Under the pieces are notes generated by a model. The model did not search any database and was not told where the DNA came from. It worked only from the letters and a program-made list of their open reading frames with translations. A program made the translations under genes and the position numbers. Below are positions 47,521-61,900 of a stretch of 64,000 nucleotides of DNA, piece by piece. Origin of the DNA: Sitta carolinensis. Its lineage: Eukaryota > Chordata > Aves > Passeriformes > Sittidae. The stretch lies in NCBI GenBank assembly GCA_032173965.1, contig CM063294.1, positions 5,812,452-5,876,451 on the forward strand, in the 5' to 3' direction. The stretch's first letter is position 1. Each line of letters opens with the position of its first letter.

Positions 47521-50500
47521 CAGCTGCTGTTAATACAGTACCATTTGTTTTATATCTCCCACTTCATTCCCTTTTTTTTAAGTTTCCTTCTAAATTTCTT
47601 GTCATCCTCATTGTTCCTTCCTTCCTTTTTCTTTAATCCATTTCCACTTTGCCTCCCATACACATTTTCCCGTGTACCTTCACATGCACATCAGTCAGGA
47701 TAAACTTACTAGCCAAATCTTGATATTGCTATTTCTCACTAGTAACAGTAAAGTCACATCATCCCTTCCCTTATTTGTATTGTGCATTTCCCATTCATTT
47801 AGGTGTCAAGCAATGAGAGAGTAGGTGCTGCATGGAGCCTTTAATACTTAAACCCTTCAGTCATGACCTGGCCCACTGGAACAGCTGCTGACAATTTGTT
47901 ACTGTGACACTGCTGACAGTGCCTGTTCTGGGGTCTGTGATTCAAACATCAGTGGGAGAAATGGAAAGATGAAGCATCCACAGATCTTGAAACACTTCCA
48001 GCTTTCTGTTCCCAATATTCAATACTGAGGGGTGTGAGGGGTTGGTTCTGGTTTCCCTGTAGTGCACAGAGACTCACCTAGTGACTGATTTACCCCCAAC
48101 TAGGCTTGGGCAGGATATTAACATCATGCAGCACAATCTAGATTTATAAATGTGCCAGAGGGAAGCACAATTCTGCTTGTATTCAAATAAAGAATCCCTG
48201 ACACATACCATCTCCTCCCTCTCCGGATTCTCCCCTTAACCCCACTAATTAGGGTGTGATCCCAGTTGTCAAGGCTGTTTGATATGGAAAATATGATCTG
48301 TGCCCCTTTGCTGATCACAGCAGTTAGCTGCAGACCTGACCCAGGTCTCTCCTCTAGCAGCATATGACTCTTACATTTTTTTTTTTCAGCTTGTAGTAGG
48401 ATGAAGAGATGCTCCCAACCCCACTAGATTTATTACAAACAAGAAGTATATCATGGACACAGAAAGAAAAGCGTATCTTGTCATCCCTCCATGACAACAG
48501 AACCTAACCCTCCTTTCAGCTCATCTTGATATGAAATGACCAAGAGATGGAAGATCATACATGGAATCTAGCTGACCTGAAAACCATGGCCTCAGGTAAG
48601 TCAGATGTGCTGAATCTGACAACGGCAGAGATTATGGCAGCTCGCTGCTGGGGCTTGCCATGTCATGCAGCTGCTTATTCTGGCACCTCGAGTGTGTAAT
48701 TTAGAGCACAGGCCCTCAGCTCCATTGGACTGTGAGCCTCAGCACCAGAAGGATAAATACATGGCCCATTTTGCCTTTGTGATATGCAGGCAGTGACCTC
48801 TACAAAGATCAGATGGGCCAGGAGCAGGGAAAGCATTACTGCTGCTGTTTCAATTGAGATTTGGCAGGCAGACTCATTTGCTGCAGCCCAAAGAATCACT
48901 CAAATAGAATGACACAGATTACAAATGACAGGTAGAAAAATTCTGCTTAGAAGAAAAGCAACTTATTTAGCTCATCTTTAACAAAACTAAGTTCCAGGAA
49001 TTTTTCTTCACTTAATGCACGTATTTGCTGCAGCATATTTGGATTTTTTTTTTGATGCCTCCAGTTTACCTGAAATATTTTGCAGCTATATTACTGCAAT
49101 ATGTATCACCAATTTCTATAGTTTTATCAGATCTTTGCTATTTCATTGCAAATTTCAGAGAAGATGAAAATAAAAAACAGGTTTTATCGTTGACTTGCTG
49201 CTGCCTCATTATATGGAAACTGTTTTTTGATAATAATTGATATGTCAGCAGTTTTATTTACTAATCACATTTGGTATCTAGGGACAGGATGGGGGGTGTG
49301 AGCACATATGTACATGTATATTTGTTACAAAATTTGCATTTTATCCAAGTTAGCATTGATTAGCAACTAAATTTTCGACAGTACTTGTAAGGAATAATTT
49401 GGCTGGATCATTAAATATGGCATGGTACCTTTACAAGTAGAAATCTACATCTCTGTCTAAAAAACAAGATAATATATACTACATTCAAATCTAATAATAT
49501 TGATGAAAAAAGTTACTTATTTCCATGAATAAATAAGTGCAGTCAGATAACAGAAATAATAAAATTCTGCAACTCATTAATCATGCAAACTACCCTGTAT
49601 AATCAAAATAATTTGCAAAATGCGGACTGAAACCTATTTGTTTAACAAGTTGTTTAGCCAGTCCATCCAAACTCAGAGTCGCTGCCAAAAGATTCTGGGT
49701 CTGTAACAAATATAATTTACAGCAAATGTTCACACTGCTACGCTCAGAAAAATAAGATATCAATCATTTCATTTCTATGCATCAGTTTCACTTCAAATCT
49801 ATCTTAGCAACAACCACAATTTGCCCTTACAACCAGCACAGTCAGGGCATGCTGGTTAGCAGGCAAAGCCACAGAGCTGAGATGGCCAAAGGCCACTGCC
49901 TGAGCTGCCCAGCCACGTACATGGGTTTGGACACGTGGGGATGGGAAAGCTCCCAGCTGTACAGTCTGCTCTGTTTCAGTCACAGTGCACGTCACGAAGG
50001 GCTGGAGAGATGGAGCCTCCAGTGAGGACAGCTTTCCTTGGATAAGCCATCTTACTGATTCCAGGGAGAGCTCGCTCCTTTGGTGCAGCCACACCTTGAA
50101 GAATATTCCCTGGGTATTCTGTTAAACCATTGCCATACTGATTTCTTTTACCCTACTGACCTCTTCTGAAATGTGGCTGAATTTGTTCGGCGTGACATCT
50201 GCACACTTTGTCCTACTAATTGAAAGACTAGATGTGACTTATTTCCCCGAAGACTGTCTGCAGTCAGCAAGTAGGAACAAACTTCAGTTGTTCCTGATTG
50301 GCTACATTTCAAAATCGTGTCCCAGATGTACCTGGGCTGTGTTTCCTATGTGCCACTCATTTCTTTTAAGCTGACATTTTCATTTAGTTATCTCTGATCG
50401 GCTGAGACAGGCCAAGAGATCCAGGTGCACTTGTGCCTGATGTGTCCCCCCCAGAGAGCCAAAGTACAAGTGAAGCTCCTGCCTACCCCCAAGTCAATCC

Positions 50501-53500
50501 AGATAGCAAAGAAATTACAGGCTTCATGTCAAGTAAGAAGATGGGGAAAAACACTCCTAGTAAGGATAGATGATCTTATATATAATTTCTATTCCTACAG
50601 ACAGTGTCCTGAATTTTAAGCTCGTTGCTCATCAGCATCTGTTTCTGGCACATTGTTTAAAAAAATTAAGCGACCAAAAACCACTAAGGAAATACCCTCA
50701 TTAAGAGAAAATTGAGACAAAGAGAAGAATGACCTTGTCCCACATTTGATGATGCCTGATCCAGGAAAAAAAAAAAAAATTTGAGATTCAAAATCCAACT
50801 GAAAAAAAAACAGGAGATCTGAAAATGCCTGGAACTGAAGGGGACATACATAATTTCAAAACTGTCCCACTGATCAAAGATGAGGTTGTCATGAGTCATT
50901 CTAGCAGATGAGCTTTTCTTCTTGACTCTGAAGACTGACAAACCTACTGGCAATCTTGAACAAGATTTGCAATCCTCTGCAGTTATCTGCAGGAAAATGC
51001 AGCACAAAGGGGACACAGACTCTATTATGATATTTTGGAATCAGTATTACACTCATATTTCAGCTGAAGAGAAAAATGGGAGTTGATGACAGATGGTAGT
51101 GAAGAATTGGCAGGAACAATTAAGAACTGAAGAAGGCATGGGAAATGTATTTTTCGTCAAGATGCTTCTCTGTAATTAAGCAATATGTGTCTCTTGACAC
51201 AATTTCAGTGCATAGATATGTTTTAAGACCTGAGAAGGTAAAACGGGCCAAAAAATTTTTGTTTTTTTTCAGCTAAACTTGAAAAAGGTCCAGTAGATCT
51301 TTGTTAACATAGCAGGTTTTGCCTGGTGAATTCCAGGAAACTGAAAATACACAGCAAAACATGTTTAGATGGGGAAAATATAATCGGTAACTTCTTCTCC
51401 CTTACCCCACTTCATTGTAAGTCCTTCCACAATATCTGTGAAATTTATAGGAATTTAATACATGTTTTTTCCAGTTAAACACGTTTTAAACCATGTCTCT
51501 TTTCTGCAAGGATACTTCTGGTAACTTATACAACCAGCAAAAGCAAGGTGGACATGTTTAGTGAGAACTTTAGTGCTCTTCCTTTTCCAATGATTAACCC
51601 TGGCAAGCACATTTGGTGCCAAGTTCAATTCTGAATGACGTGGATTCACACTTCACATCTTCTCTGAAAATTACTCACTGCTAACGATGGAGGAAGCTGA
51701 AGTGCAGTTTCAGCTGAAAGTATGGTGACAGAACACAGGACAGGCCCATCTCAGGGACAGGTTTTACGCTGATGTTCTTGAAGATGGAGGTTTTTGTCCT
51801 TGGCTTTACACCCATTTCAATTTTGCTCAGCAAAATGACCACTGCACTGTTGAGAAATGTAATTCAGGCTTCAACTATGTCCTAATAAAGACCATCAGCA
51901 AGGATGCTAATTGGTGTCAGATGTGATTAGACCACTGCTCTGCAGGAAGACTACTGATTTGTTTTCCTCTGCTTCTTTACTGCTGAGAATTCAGCCCCAG
52001 GTGACTCACTACCCTCACCTGAAGTAGGATTCAAAGGACTAAAGTCATTAGAGCTTATCATGAAACCTTCTATTCCATCTGCTAAGGCATTGTTTCTAGG
52101 ATGAGGTTACATATTGGTTTTATCATTTAGAAGTGTCAGAAAATGTAGGCATCCTTTCCTGTAATTTTGTGGTCAACTGCAATGGAGAATTTTTAGAGAA
52201 AACAATACAGAATTGTGATGCATTGTTGATTATACAATAGCAGAACATCGATCCAAGCATTCTCCCTTTTGTACATCCAGCAAAACAGAAGCACTCTTAT
52301 TCTGCAGCAGTGAGTGCTTTTGTATTGCTTTTCTTTCCAAAGCACATACATAAATAAATAAGATAAATCTCTTCTTATGCCCAACATTTAAAATTGTATA
52401 CAGGAATTGTGGGCTACAGACCACTGCAGGTGAGTATTTCAATGTTTAAGACAACCTTCTCTTCTCCTGCTTCCCTCACCTTTTCATGATTCAGCTGACA
52501 CACAGAGAAACCACAAGCCTTTTACAAAATGTGCTCCACATGATATTCAAAGAACAATGCACACAGCCTTGAGACTGAAGACTCAGAATTCAGCAGATAA
52601 TAGCTGGAAACCTCTGTTGACTTGATCTTGTTTTTTTTTTTTTCTGAGAAAACTGCCTCTAAAAATAAAATCAGATTTGTTCCAAGAAGCCTAGAGTTGA
52701 GATTTGTCCCAGAAGGCAAACGTGGAGCTCGGGTTGATCCGTAATTCCAGAAAACAGGGCACCTGGGGGGAGGTAAAACAGAAAGTCTTCTTTTGGATGG
52801 AAAATGTAAGGAAACCATGAATGGAATGAAGAATGGAGAAATATCTAAAGAACGAGATCCAAAAAAGGTGGCAAAGATTGTTTAAGAAAGCTTAAACCTG
52901 GAGGTAAAGGAATGAATCCCAGAGAAAAAGGCTTGAGAGTAAAAGGAAACTCAGGAGGGTATTGTGGGGAGGTGGAACACAGCCCAGGAGGGGCTGGATT
53001 ATTTTTGAAATAATTCAGAGCCAAGTCAGTCCTAATCACCATGTACTTGTGTTGTACTGTACTCTGCTCCATAGCCCATTTGATGAGCTCTCTTTCTTTC
53101 CTATTCAAGGCAAACCAGTGATTGCATCTGGCACAGACAAACACAAGGTGGTTGAGGGGTGCAGGAGAGAAACTGCTTTGTTCTCTGTCCATTATGCTGT
53201 GTTTACAGGACCTGACACTTGAAACAAAACTTTAAAATACATTTCTGATTTGACAAATGTGAACATTGAAACAGTGAAGACATAACCACAGCCTAAAGAA
53301 ATGGGTGAGGTGGTTACATTTTAATTTTTTGTTCTCCAAGAACTACTTTTTCATTTGACAGAGAAGAATGGTGAAGACAAAAGCAACAGGGAGTGGGACT
53401 TAACACTGCCATAACATTTAATGTCCCATTGGCTGTAAACCAATTTTGGGATCTCTTTGTGCAGGAAAAAAATCTCAGTGTAAATTCCTCGACAGAAATC

Positions 53501-53779
53501 CCTCAATGTTATATATTTCATCACTTTGAATTGAAGGGCAGCCTAAAGTCTGCTCTCTGCACTCATGATACTTGCAACAAAAATGCCTGCTGGCCACTGG
53601 GACATGCCCAGGTCACGGAAAAATAGCCAATACAGTAAAAAGAAAAGGTGAGCCCAATTCTCAAATGGACCAAAAGGTTTCTGAGCCCTTAGGCCTGGTT
53701 TCAAAACCCTAATGTCAGCCAAGCCCCACCTAGTGACTTCAGTAAATGCTAGCTGGTGCTGATCATCAGCACAGGCACT
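47521..53779. other. Unique non-coding DNA
   Basis: A pyrimidine-rich stretch (C/T) lies at about 47555-47665 and a T12 run near 48377. A small GC-richer patch at about 49840-50100 has overlapping frames, and an A14 run lies at 50766-50779. Frames of 110 and 115 codons on the minus strand (50684-51016 and 52845-53192) have no recognisable domain. No transposon is recognised. Confidence 0.5.
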
Positions 53780-54170
53780 AATTACGAGTGTCAGAGAGCG
53801 GCTTTGGCCACTGCCCACCTGCCCTGCACCCACAGCATGCCATGCAGCATCTTCCGGCAGCTCGAGACGATAGCGCTTGAGGGGACTTGCAAGTTTGACA
53901 AAAAAGTTGGTGAAATTGATTGGTATTTAGAGTTTAGTGGTCTCTGATGAGTATTCCTGTGCTTCCCTGACTGATTTTGATGAAGTGCTTTTATTTGTCT
54001 TTCTACCGAGAGACTGCAGATGAATTTGCAATAGAGCAGCACGGCTCCTGTTTAGCTTTGTCAGGCACCACTTAGCCGTGTTATAATTTATTTTCCAGGA
54101 AAAAATATTCCTCATGAGAGCTTCAGGCTAACACAGTTATAAAGCACCTGGCTACCGTTCAGCTTCGTGT
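53780..54170. promoter_or_regulatory. CpG-dense patch, candidate regulatory element
   Basis: About eleven CpGs occur in roughly 390 bp (ttacgag, gagcggc, ttccggc, ctcgagacg, agcgctt, accgag, cacggct, gccgtg, accgttc, ttcgtg), against a nearly CpG-free background. This is too weak for a classical CpG island but suggests local hypomethylation or constraint, as at an enhancer or a weak promoter. No transcript structure supports a promoter call. Regulatory function is inference. Confidence 0.3.
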
Positions 54171-55262
54171 CTGAAAGCAGTTCATTTCCATGCATAAACA
54201 GAAAAATACCAAACTGCTGAGGAGGAAGGACCAGAAGCTCCTCCAAGTACACGGGCTGTAGGTATGCAGTTCTTCTTTGGTGTGGCATTTAATTAAATCA
54301 AACACCACCTCAGCACCACAGTTAGCAGTGTCAGGGCTGAAAACAGGGCTGTGCAGAAACAAACACTGCTGTCACTGTTGGTGAAGCCACAGCAGGCTCT
54401 GGGCAGGGTTATTCATTTAACAAAGCAGCCTCTCTACTCATTGCCAGCTTGGGGACTGACTGGTCTGAATTTTTGAATAGATCTAGACCTGTATTTAACT
54501 TTGACATACTGTGTAATAGAACAATCTTTACCTTGCTTCAGCTTTATTTGGTGAGAGTCCTTTTTATTCAGAGTGCAATGATTGTGGTGTTTGTTGGGGC
54601 AGTTTGGTTCCTATTTTCTGCTGAATTATAGTGATTAGTGAGCAGTTTGAAAGCACAGAGCTCAAAGATCTTCTCTGCTTTGATCACCATTACTGTTATT
54701 CAAGAAGAGGCCCAAGTCTGGTTACAGGATGAATGTAAATATCAATTCAGTTTCACTGCACTGTTGTGACTTTTTCCTTGTAAAAGTAGAGACTGTTGTA
54801 CTTTTCCCCCTGTTTTCCTCATACTCCTTATCTTATTAGAATGCAGAGAAAGAAATGTAGTGACATCCACATAATTAAGACAAAGTCTTTCTAGAACATG
54901 CCACTAATCATAAAATGTGATTTCTAGTGTGATTTATAATTAAAAGACCATTTCTGTCTTGTCTAAATCTTGCTTTTTAAGAAAGAGAGGTGAAGATCCA
55001 ATGAGAAAATGGAGCCTGTTTATAGGGAGCTGCTCTCATTGCCAGTTTAATCATCTGTGATGTTTCATTAGCAATGACTTAACCAGAGCAGACAATGCTT
55101 ATCGCAGCCCCTTGCCCTATAATCATTGCACATTACTACTGTCGTGTGGGGTTTTATCAGTTGTTCACTGAGTGCTCTGCAATATTGACAATGGGAAACT
55201 GCAGGCCCAGGCTTAGATTAAATAACTTACAGCCTCCAAAATAAAAATAGGGTAGTTTGGCC
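54171..55262. other. Unique non-coding DNA
   Basis: Positions 55040-55170 have the look of a constrained element: varied words, cgc/cgtg retained (atcgcagcc, gtcgtgtgg), and TAAT/ATTA-type cores. This is only an impression and cannot be established from one genome. Confidence 0.45.
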
Positions 55263-55285
55263 AAAAAAAAAAAAAAAAAAAAAAA
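55263..55285. repeat. Poly-A tract (23 A)
   Basis: An uninterrupted A run. No retroposon body is recognised upstream. Confidence 0.85.
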
Positions 55286-55835
55286 TAATTTGCAAACTTT
55301 GGTACAAAGAGGATGAAATGCCAATTCTAAAATCAAATTCAGACAATTCACTTTTCATAGAACATGTTGAGCACTCCCATCCATCTGTACTGAGTAATTA
55401 CATTCATTCTGTCTCTTTAACTCCCAGACGCTTTCAGGAGTACTAATTCAGCTGACCTAAAATTGCCTATTTATGCACAGGTAGAATAGTGGGCTTATTG
55501 CCACCAACCTCCAGTCTTGCTTTAACTTTAGCCATAGAAAGTTACTGGCAAATGCAAAACTATGAGACATTAAAAATTTGACTTCCTGATGTGGTGAGCG
55601 ATACACACACACAGATGCCCCAAACGCTTTTTTTAACTGCTGAAGGGGCTGTACAGATTTTAAAAGAGCAGTGTTATGGAAATGAATTTGAGCTGGTAGC
55701 TGGAGAAGGAGGGATTGTGTGGAGCTGGATGGAGCTCTGGTTGTGCTGTGGGCAAGAGCTGCAAAGGCACTTTGCTGCCCTTGTGCCCTGAGCACAGAGG
55801 GGACACTTGTGGGAAGAGAGCGGGGCTGGATTTGA

Positions 55836-55955
55836 AATCCTGCTTCCCAACAAATTTCGGATGAATTCTAAAGCAGATTTCTCTTGCTCTATGAGACTCA
55901 GTTAGTCCTCTGCAAAATGACAATAACAGCACTTCTTTATCTCCAGGAATAAACA
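55836..55955 (+). mobile_element. Possible ancient MIR SINE remnant, sense
   Basis: ggctggatttgaaatcctgc resembles the tRNA-derived part of MIR (ctgggtttgaatccc). It is followed after about 60 bases by gactcagttagtcctctgca and aaatgacaataacagcactt, resembling the MIR core (cctcagtttcctcatctgtaa, then aatggggataataatagtac). The correct order and spacing make chance less likely, but divergence is strong. Confidence 0.4.
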
Positions 55956-58900
55956 GTGGAAAGGCCAGAAAGTGGTCAGACATCATCCTCACCAGGACAG
56001 GGTAACAGTGGCACTGTAACACAAGGAAATGTTTCTATTTTTTTCAAGTGAATTCAAATCAAACTGGAAAAAGCATTTGACATCTCTGGGATTAAAATAG
56101 AAATGGAAAGAGGATATTTGGGCATATTTTCCCCTCGGAAAATAGGATTGATATCATTTTGCTCTGACTTTATAATTCCCATAGCTTATTATAATGTAGC
56201 TGTCCTCTTTGATTTGTGTATTGGAACGTACAGTGCAACAGCATATATTTGTAGAAATAGTCTTATTATTGTAACAACTCGAGGGAATCTTCTGAATTAA
56301 GGGAAAACATTTACATTGGAACAAATTACATTTTACCAAAAAAAACTAATTGTTACACTGAGAGCTGTATACAGTTGTAATTGCGCTGTCCTAATTACAC
56401 ACATTGCATTATTTAAAAAGAGGAGCATTGTTTATTTGCAATATCCACTGCTTATTTACAGTTGCATATTTGAATACGGAGCAAGGAGTTATTCCTACAA
56501 AGCAGCAGAGAGATTGTTATCTGCACAAAAAACACAAAATTAATTCAGTAGAGGAAATCTACTCTCAAACAGAGCAAGAGAGAAATTCCTCCTGAGGCAA
56601 GATATTCTACAATTGTTTCTAAATTTCTATATAATTAACAAAGCACTTACCATCTGCAGTGATTGACCTGTCAGATCTGCTCCTCTGAGATAATTTCAGT
56701 GACATTTAAAAAAAAATATAGTGTGAATAAAAAAAAAAAAAAAGAAATATTCAATTTGTAGGGAATGGTGCTATCCTCTAAACAGAAATTGCAAACACTA
56801 AAGATGGCATTGGTTTACGATGCCTGCTGATTAACCCCAGCAGACCTGACCAGAAGAGTTCAGCTCAGGTATTAGTGGGATATCCCTTGTTGTATATCTT
56901 AACAATTACCCTATTTCCTCTCCTATTTTTAATTGTGCAAATGCCTCCCTGAAACATGAAAAGGCAACTCAGAAAATTCACTTATTTAGACAAATACACT
57001 AAATGATGTTTATGCTCCATGTTAAATGGAATGATTGGGAAATTTCATTTTTAAGAAAGGATGATTTTCTCGTTTTGCACCTTCATTGCACACTACTTTG
57101 ACACAACTAATTAGTGTATGAAGTTGACAATATGCTACCAAGCAGCAGTGACCAACTTCCTTTTTATCCCGAGTACACTGAAATCCAGCCCATTACTGTT
57201 GTGTTTATAGAGGGAAAACACTCTATATTTTGTCTATAATTTTTAATTGAACCTACTAAATCCAAACAGCATAATTTGTATATTACCTCCATCTCCTTAA
57301 CTATTCCTCCTTTCTCTTCCTGTGTTACATTAAGTATTGATAGATGCTGCAAAAATGCTTCCCCATTAACAGCCTGTAATTTTTCTTCCTCCACAAACCT
57401 GAATTTCTTACAAATGTTATTTAGAGACATGTAAAATACAATTTTATCCAAACCAATACACACTTTTCTCCCACCAGGTTTTGCAAGTGATCTTTTTTAA
57501 AGCAGTACAGAAAAAGAGATGGATGTTGTGTGGCATGAGAGATGAATGCATCTTCAGTTCTAAGGAACAGCTATTGAAGTTTCAGATTGGTAACGATCAC
57601 AGTCAAAATGATATTTTAATCTTGGAACACAGTAGGGAATAGACAGTTACTGCACAGTTCACTAGAATTTTACCCCCCTTTGACACATGAAAGAGCAAGT
57701 AGTCTGACTTTTCATCTTATTTCAGAAGAGATCCCCTTCTGGAGGTGGTCTAGTCAAGTCCAGACAGTGCTCCTAATACAGAAACTTTCAGTTCTACAGT
57801 AAATGCAACTGATCTTTTATCTTTGATTTTAGTTCATTGCACAAAATCAAGATGAATTTGTTGAAGTGTAAGGTTAAAAAACTGCATAAATGAGAACTCC
57901 TACAGTAATGGTTGTTTGTAAATTATTGATCAAGGAATTTTTTACAATATGAATTGTAAAAGGGCCATCAAACTTTCCTAAAGTACCTTTGACAATAAAT
58001 AAAAAAAAGTTCAACTTTTTTTCTTTATTTCAGAGAGGTTTTTGTAACTTTTTTTCCCCAATCCAAATTGCTAGATGCACCTTTCTATTTCCTCTTGATT
58101 CAGGAACACGGAAGAGAAAGAGAAAAGGACATTTCTGATTTTCCTGTGATCCCAGTTCTTCATAAAAATGTTTGGTTTGGGTTGGTGGTATATTCATTAC
58201 AATTGAATAGTGGTAGGTAAAGAGAAAGCATTGAATGCTATTTTTTCTTGTTTGCAGGTAATGGGTAATGGAGGAAGACATGAGAACAAACTCATAGAGC
58301 CTTTCAGCAAACAAAAGGGAACTGGCACAGGCTGAGAACTTCCTCAGTATTTGAATATTTTTAAAAGGCATACATAAAGAAGAAATAAGAAGAAATATTC
58401 TGTAGGTAGCTGTCCCCTGAAGCCTGTCAGGAAAGGTGCAGCTGTGGAAATGGAACTCTAACTTGCAGAGATCCCCAAGGAAGCTTCCAAGTCCCTTGGG
58501 ACGTGTACTAACCAAGCAGAGGTGCCTTGAGGAACAGGAGGTAAATGTGGTGGAATCAAGAATACAAAGTACATCACACCATCAAGAAAAGCCATGCCCG
58601 AGTCCTAGGGAACTGCACATCAGATGCATTAGAGGACCCATGAAACTGAGGTTATGAATCTTATACTGCATAATTGTTCTGTTTGTCCACAGACACCTCA
58701 GATCAGTGAAGGGAACCAGCTGGAGGCCTGTATCTTTACCAGGACCCACTGACTTTGAGAGACTGCTTCAGTCTGTCCCCAAGAAAGAACATAACTGCTT
58801 TAACTACTGAGTTTCCAAAGAAGGGAATAGTCTAAAACACTCCGTAATTGTGAGAATTTATAAATAAGAAAAAAACCAAACCAAAACAAGAGAATACTCA

Positions 58901-61900
58901 GCCAAAGGAACCTCTCTGTCTTAGAAGAGCCACAACCAGTTGTGACTTCCCGTACTTCCGAACAAGGTCAGTATTCATTTAAAAACCTACCTTGGCAAGC
59001 ACTTTGCAGACATGCTGTATGTATAGATAAATCTATTTTATATCACACTATGAGTGCTAATCCTACTGCAGAACACAGTAATTACAGCTCACATTGAATT
59101 ACTACTTTTTATAATTCATTGTATTGAGGTATTACCCAGAGACATGTCCAAGCCTAGTGACCATTCATTATTTTTAAACAGAAAAATGGAAGGAAAGCGC
59201 TTTCATTGAACTGACCGTTGAACTCCCTCATTCTCATTCTAGGTCAGAAGAACAAGCCACACAATAAACTAGGACTTCCAAGAATCCATCTCCTTTAGCA
59301 ACCAGCCTTCTACATGCTTGCTAGTAGGAATGTTAAAAATCCTTTAAACTGTTTATTTATGACATCCCACTCCATATAGTACACAGAACAAACCATACTC
59401 ATTTATGTAGTTTAAGGACATACATGTCCTTATACTGCACTACTGCCACAGGGGCATTTCACTTTTGAGATGTGCATGTATGCATACCAATGATGAACAT
59501 CCATGTAAATGCAGACAAGCTATTAAAAATGTCAGTGATTTACCTTTGCTTTTAAGGTAATAATGCCAAAACTTCTGATTTTAGGACAGCAAGGGAAACA
59601 GCAGAATACTGCTTGAACTTGTGCACATTATTTTAAATTATAGGACATAGCCTCTGAAAGAAAATAGATTATTTTCCAAGGGACTGAACAAAGATTACAT
59701 ATTTGTGCTCAGACAGAGAAATATTCTTTCTACATGATGACACCTTTTTTAATTCTCTATTTAAAAAGGTTTTGATGTCATCTTGGAGAGCCCCCGAGTG
59801 TGCTTACTAAAGTAAGCCTAAGAAGAGGGTATGACAGCTGTGGCTTCTGACATGAAAACATCTCTTACTATAGGCACAATAATATTTTATTTATCCTATT
59901 TTGATGAGTATATGCTGACATGTAAAGGGGTAGAGAAGGCATAAAAAACTAGCCCCTTTGTTATGGGAGAAAAACGAAGTCTTTCTGTGTTTGGTTTGCT
60001 TTTGCTTTTCTTTAAGTTTCTCACATATCTTAGCTGGTTTAAATGCTAACAGATGTTCAGCAGACTTGAGCAGAGTTAAAAACTCACATATAATTCTCTG
60101 CTTAAAAATTCAGGGAAAAACATATATGCTAACAACTTTTTAAGGGATAAAATTAAATTTAAAAAATAATTTTTTTTGCAAGTTCACATAAAAAAGGGAA
60201 TTTTAAACACTTGGATTTTGATATTTTCTCTTTTCTTTCTGAATTCACACATGCTGTGTTAACTTACAGCAGCTTAATAACATTGAAATAGTACTCTACT
60301 GACATTTGCTGCATGAATGTGTTAAATGAGGTTTTTGTCTGGCTACTGATGAATCCCTATTTCATACCACAAAACACCTGACCTCAGCTTGTAGTATGGA
60401 TGGCAATATCAGTTAAAGAGATTAAGGCTTGGACAGCTGGGGAAAAATGCCTGGTGGTTCCTCTCATCCAGCTCTGTGAAGGGATGCATAAAGTAGTTTG
60501 AACTCCCAATATTAACGTCAGTTACCATTAGACACTGAACTTCCCCACTGAAGGATGCACAGAAATACTAATTTCTTAAAAGCTTTTATGGAAGTTCATT
60601 CTATGAGCTCAAAATGCTGCTCAGAAAACATTCCTGTAGGAAGACAGCTTCACCTATATAGATGTACACTTGCAGCAACCTTCCTTTAATCAGGCTGTGA
60701 CTCTGTCCTTTTCTCATGAACAAAACCATAAGCAGAATAGGAATTTGTTATCACAGAACTATTATAAACTGAATACCAGAAAACATCCCAGAGGAAAATG
60801 AGATTACTCAATTATCTCTGCAGAGTAATAAGTTTGTGATAGCACTACAGAAGTTGGAAATCCTTCTTTGTCCACTTGCCTCTCACTCCTGTCTCCAATA
60901 TGAATTCAGTAACTTACCTTGGCTTTCTTTTCAATCTTTTAATTTCCTGTCTCATTTGTCTTTGCAAATCTTTATATAATAATAGTTAAGAGAAGTTATA
61001 CATTGTATCTATATTGAAAGGGGAGCTTGTTATATTGCAAAAGGGCAAATCTAAAATGATTCTTCATCCTTCCCTCTGCAGAATTCCATGTCATACTCCT
61101 GTTCTGAAGGAATATCTGAATATCTGATATTAAAATATCACTGGTCTTTCTCTAAAATTCTCACAAGGGATTGTTTTCACCATATCACTCTATTGCATTT
61201 GATCTGCATTTGATCTGTAGTCTCTCTGCTCCACACTGCTCCACACTCCTCTCTAGATTTTGATTACCAATACAGTCAATACGATTAGTACAAAAGATTC
61301 CTCTCTCCATACTTCTCTATGTTCCTGATACACATACTGTTTTAAAATCAAGTACTGTGTGTATTTACCATGGAAACCTCTGAACTCTAGCCTGTTCCTT
61401 CCTCCCTCCCGCAAAATACAGCATTCTAGTTAGTGTAAAATACCACTGTAGATAACAGCATTACTCTCTCTGACTGGGAAATCTCTATGTTCAGGAAAAA
61501 GGAAATGACAGGTTAAGAGATTCCTGGAATGCCTGTCCAGATTGTTTTTACTTCTATGGATTTGAAGTTCATCAGCAATTGTGATTAAACAAGAAGAGAG
61601 AAGTACCCTGCAGAGAGCAGAAACTCTAGCTTTGGTGGCAAACGAAATCACTGCCAGCACAGGTACTGCTCAGCTACTGGCCTTTTTTTTTTTTGTCATC
61701 AAAATGGAGGCAGTACCAACTGTACAGGACATGGGAAGAACAGAGTAGCCATTCTTTAAATGTTAATGTGCAGAGGTGTTTCATACTCTGGTAGCATGAC
61801 AGGCATTAAAATTTTTCTTCTCCAAAACTCCTCTGATATGAATGAATTTCATGAACATAATTAAAGGTCAAGAGATTAATATCATGGAAAACTACAGGAT

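Noticed and set aside
58030..58515. 161-codon minus-strand open frame
   Set aside because: No recognisable family, no splice or start context, and it is composed of ordinary AT-rich unique sequence.
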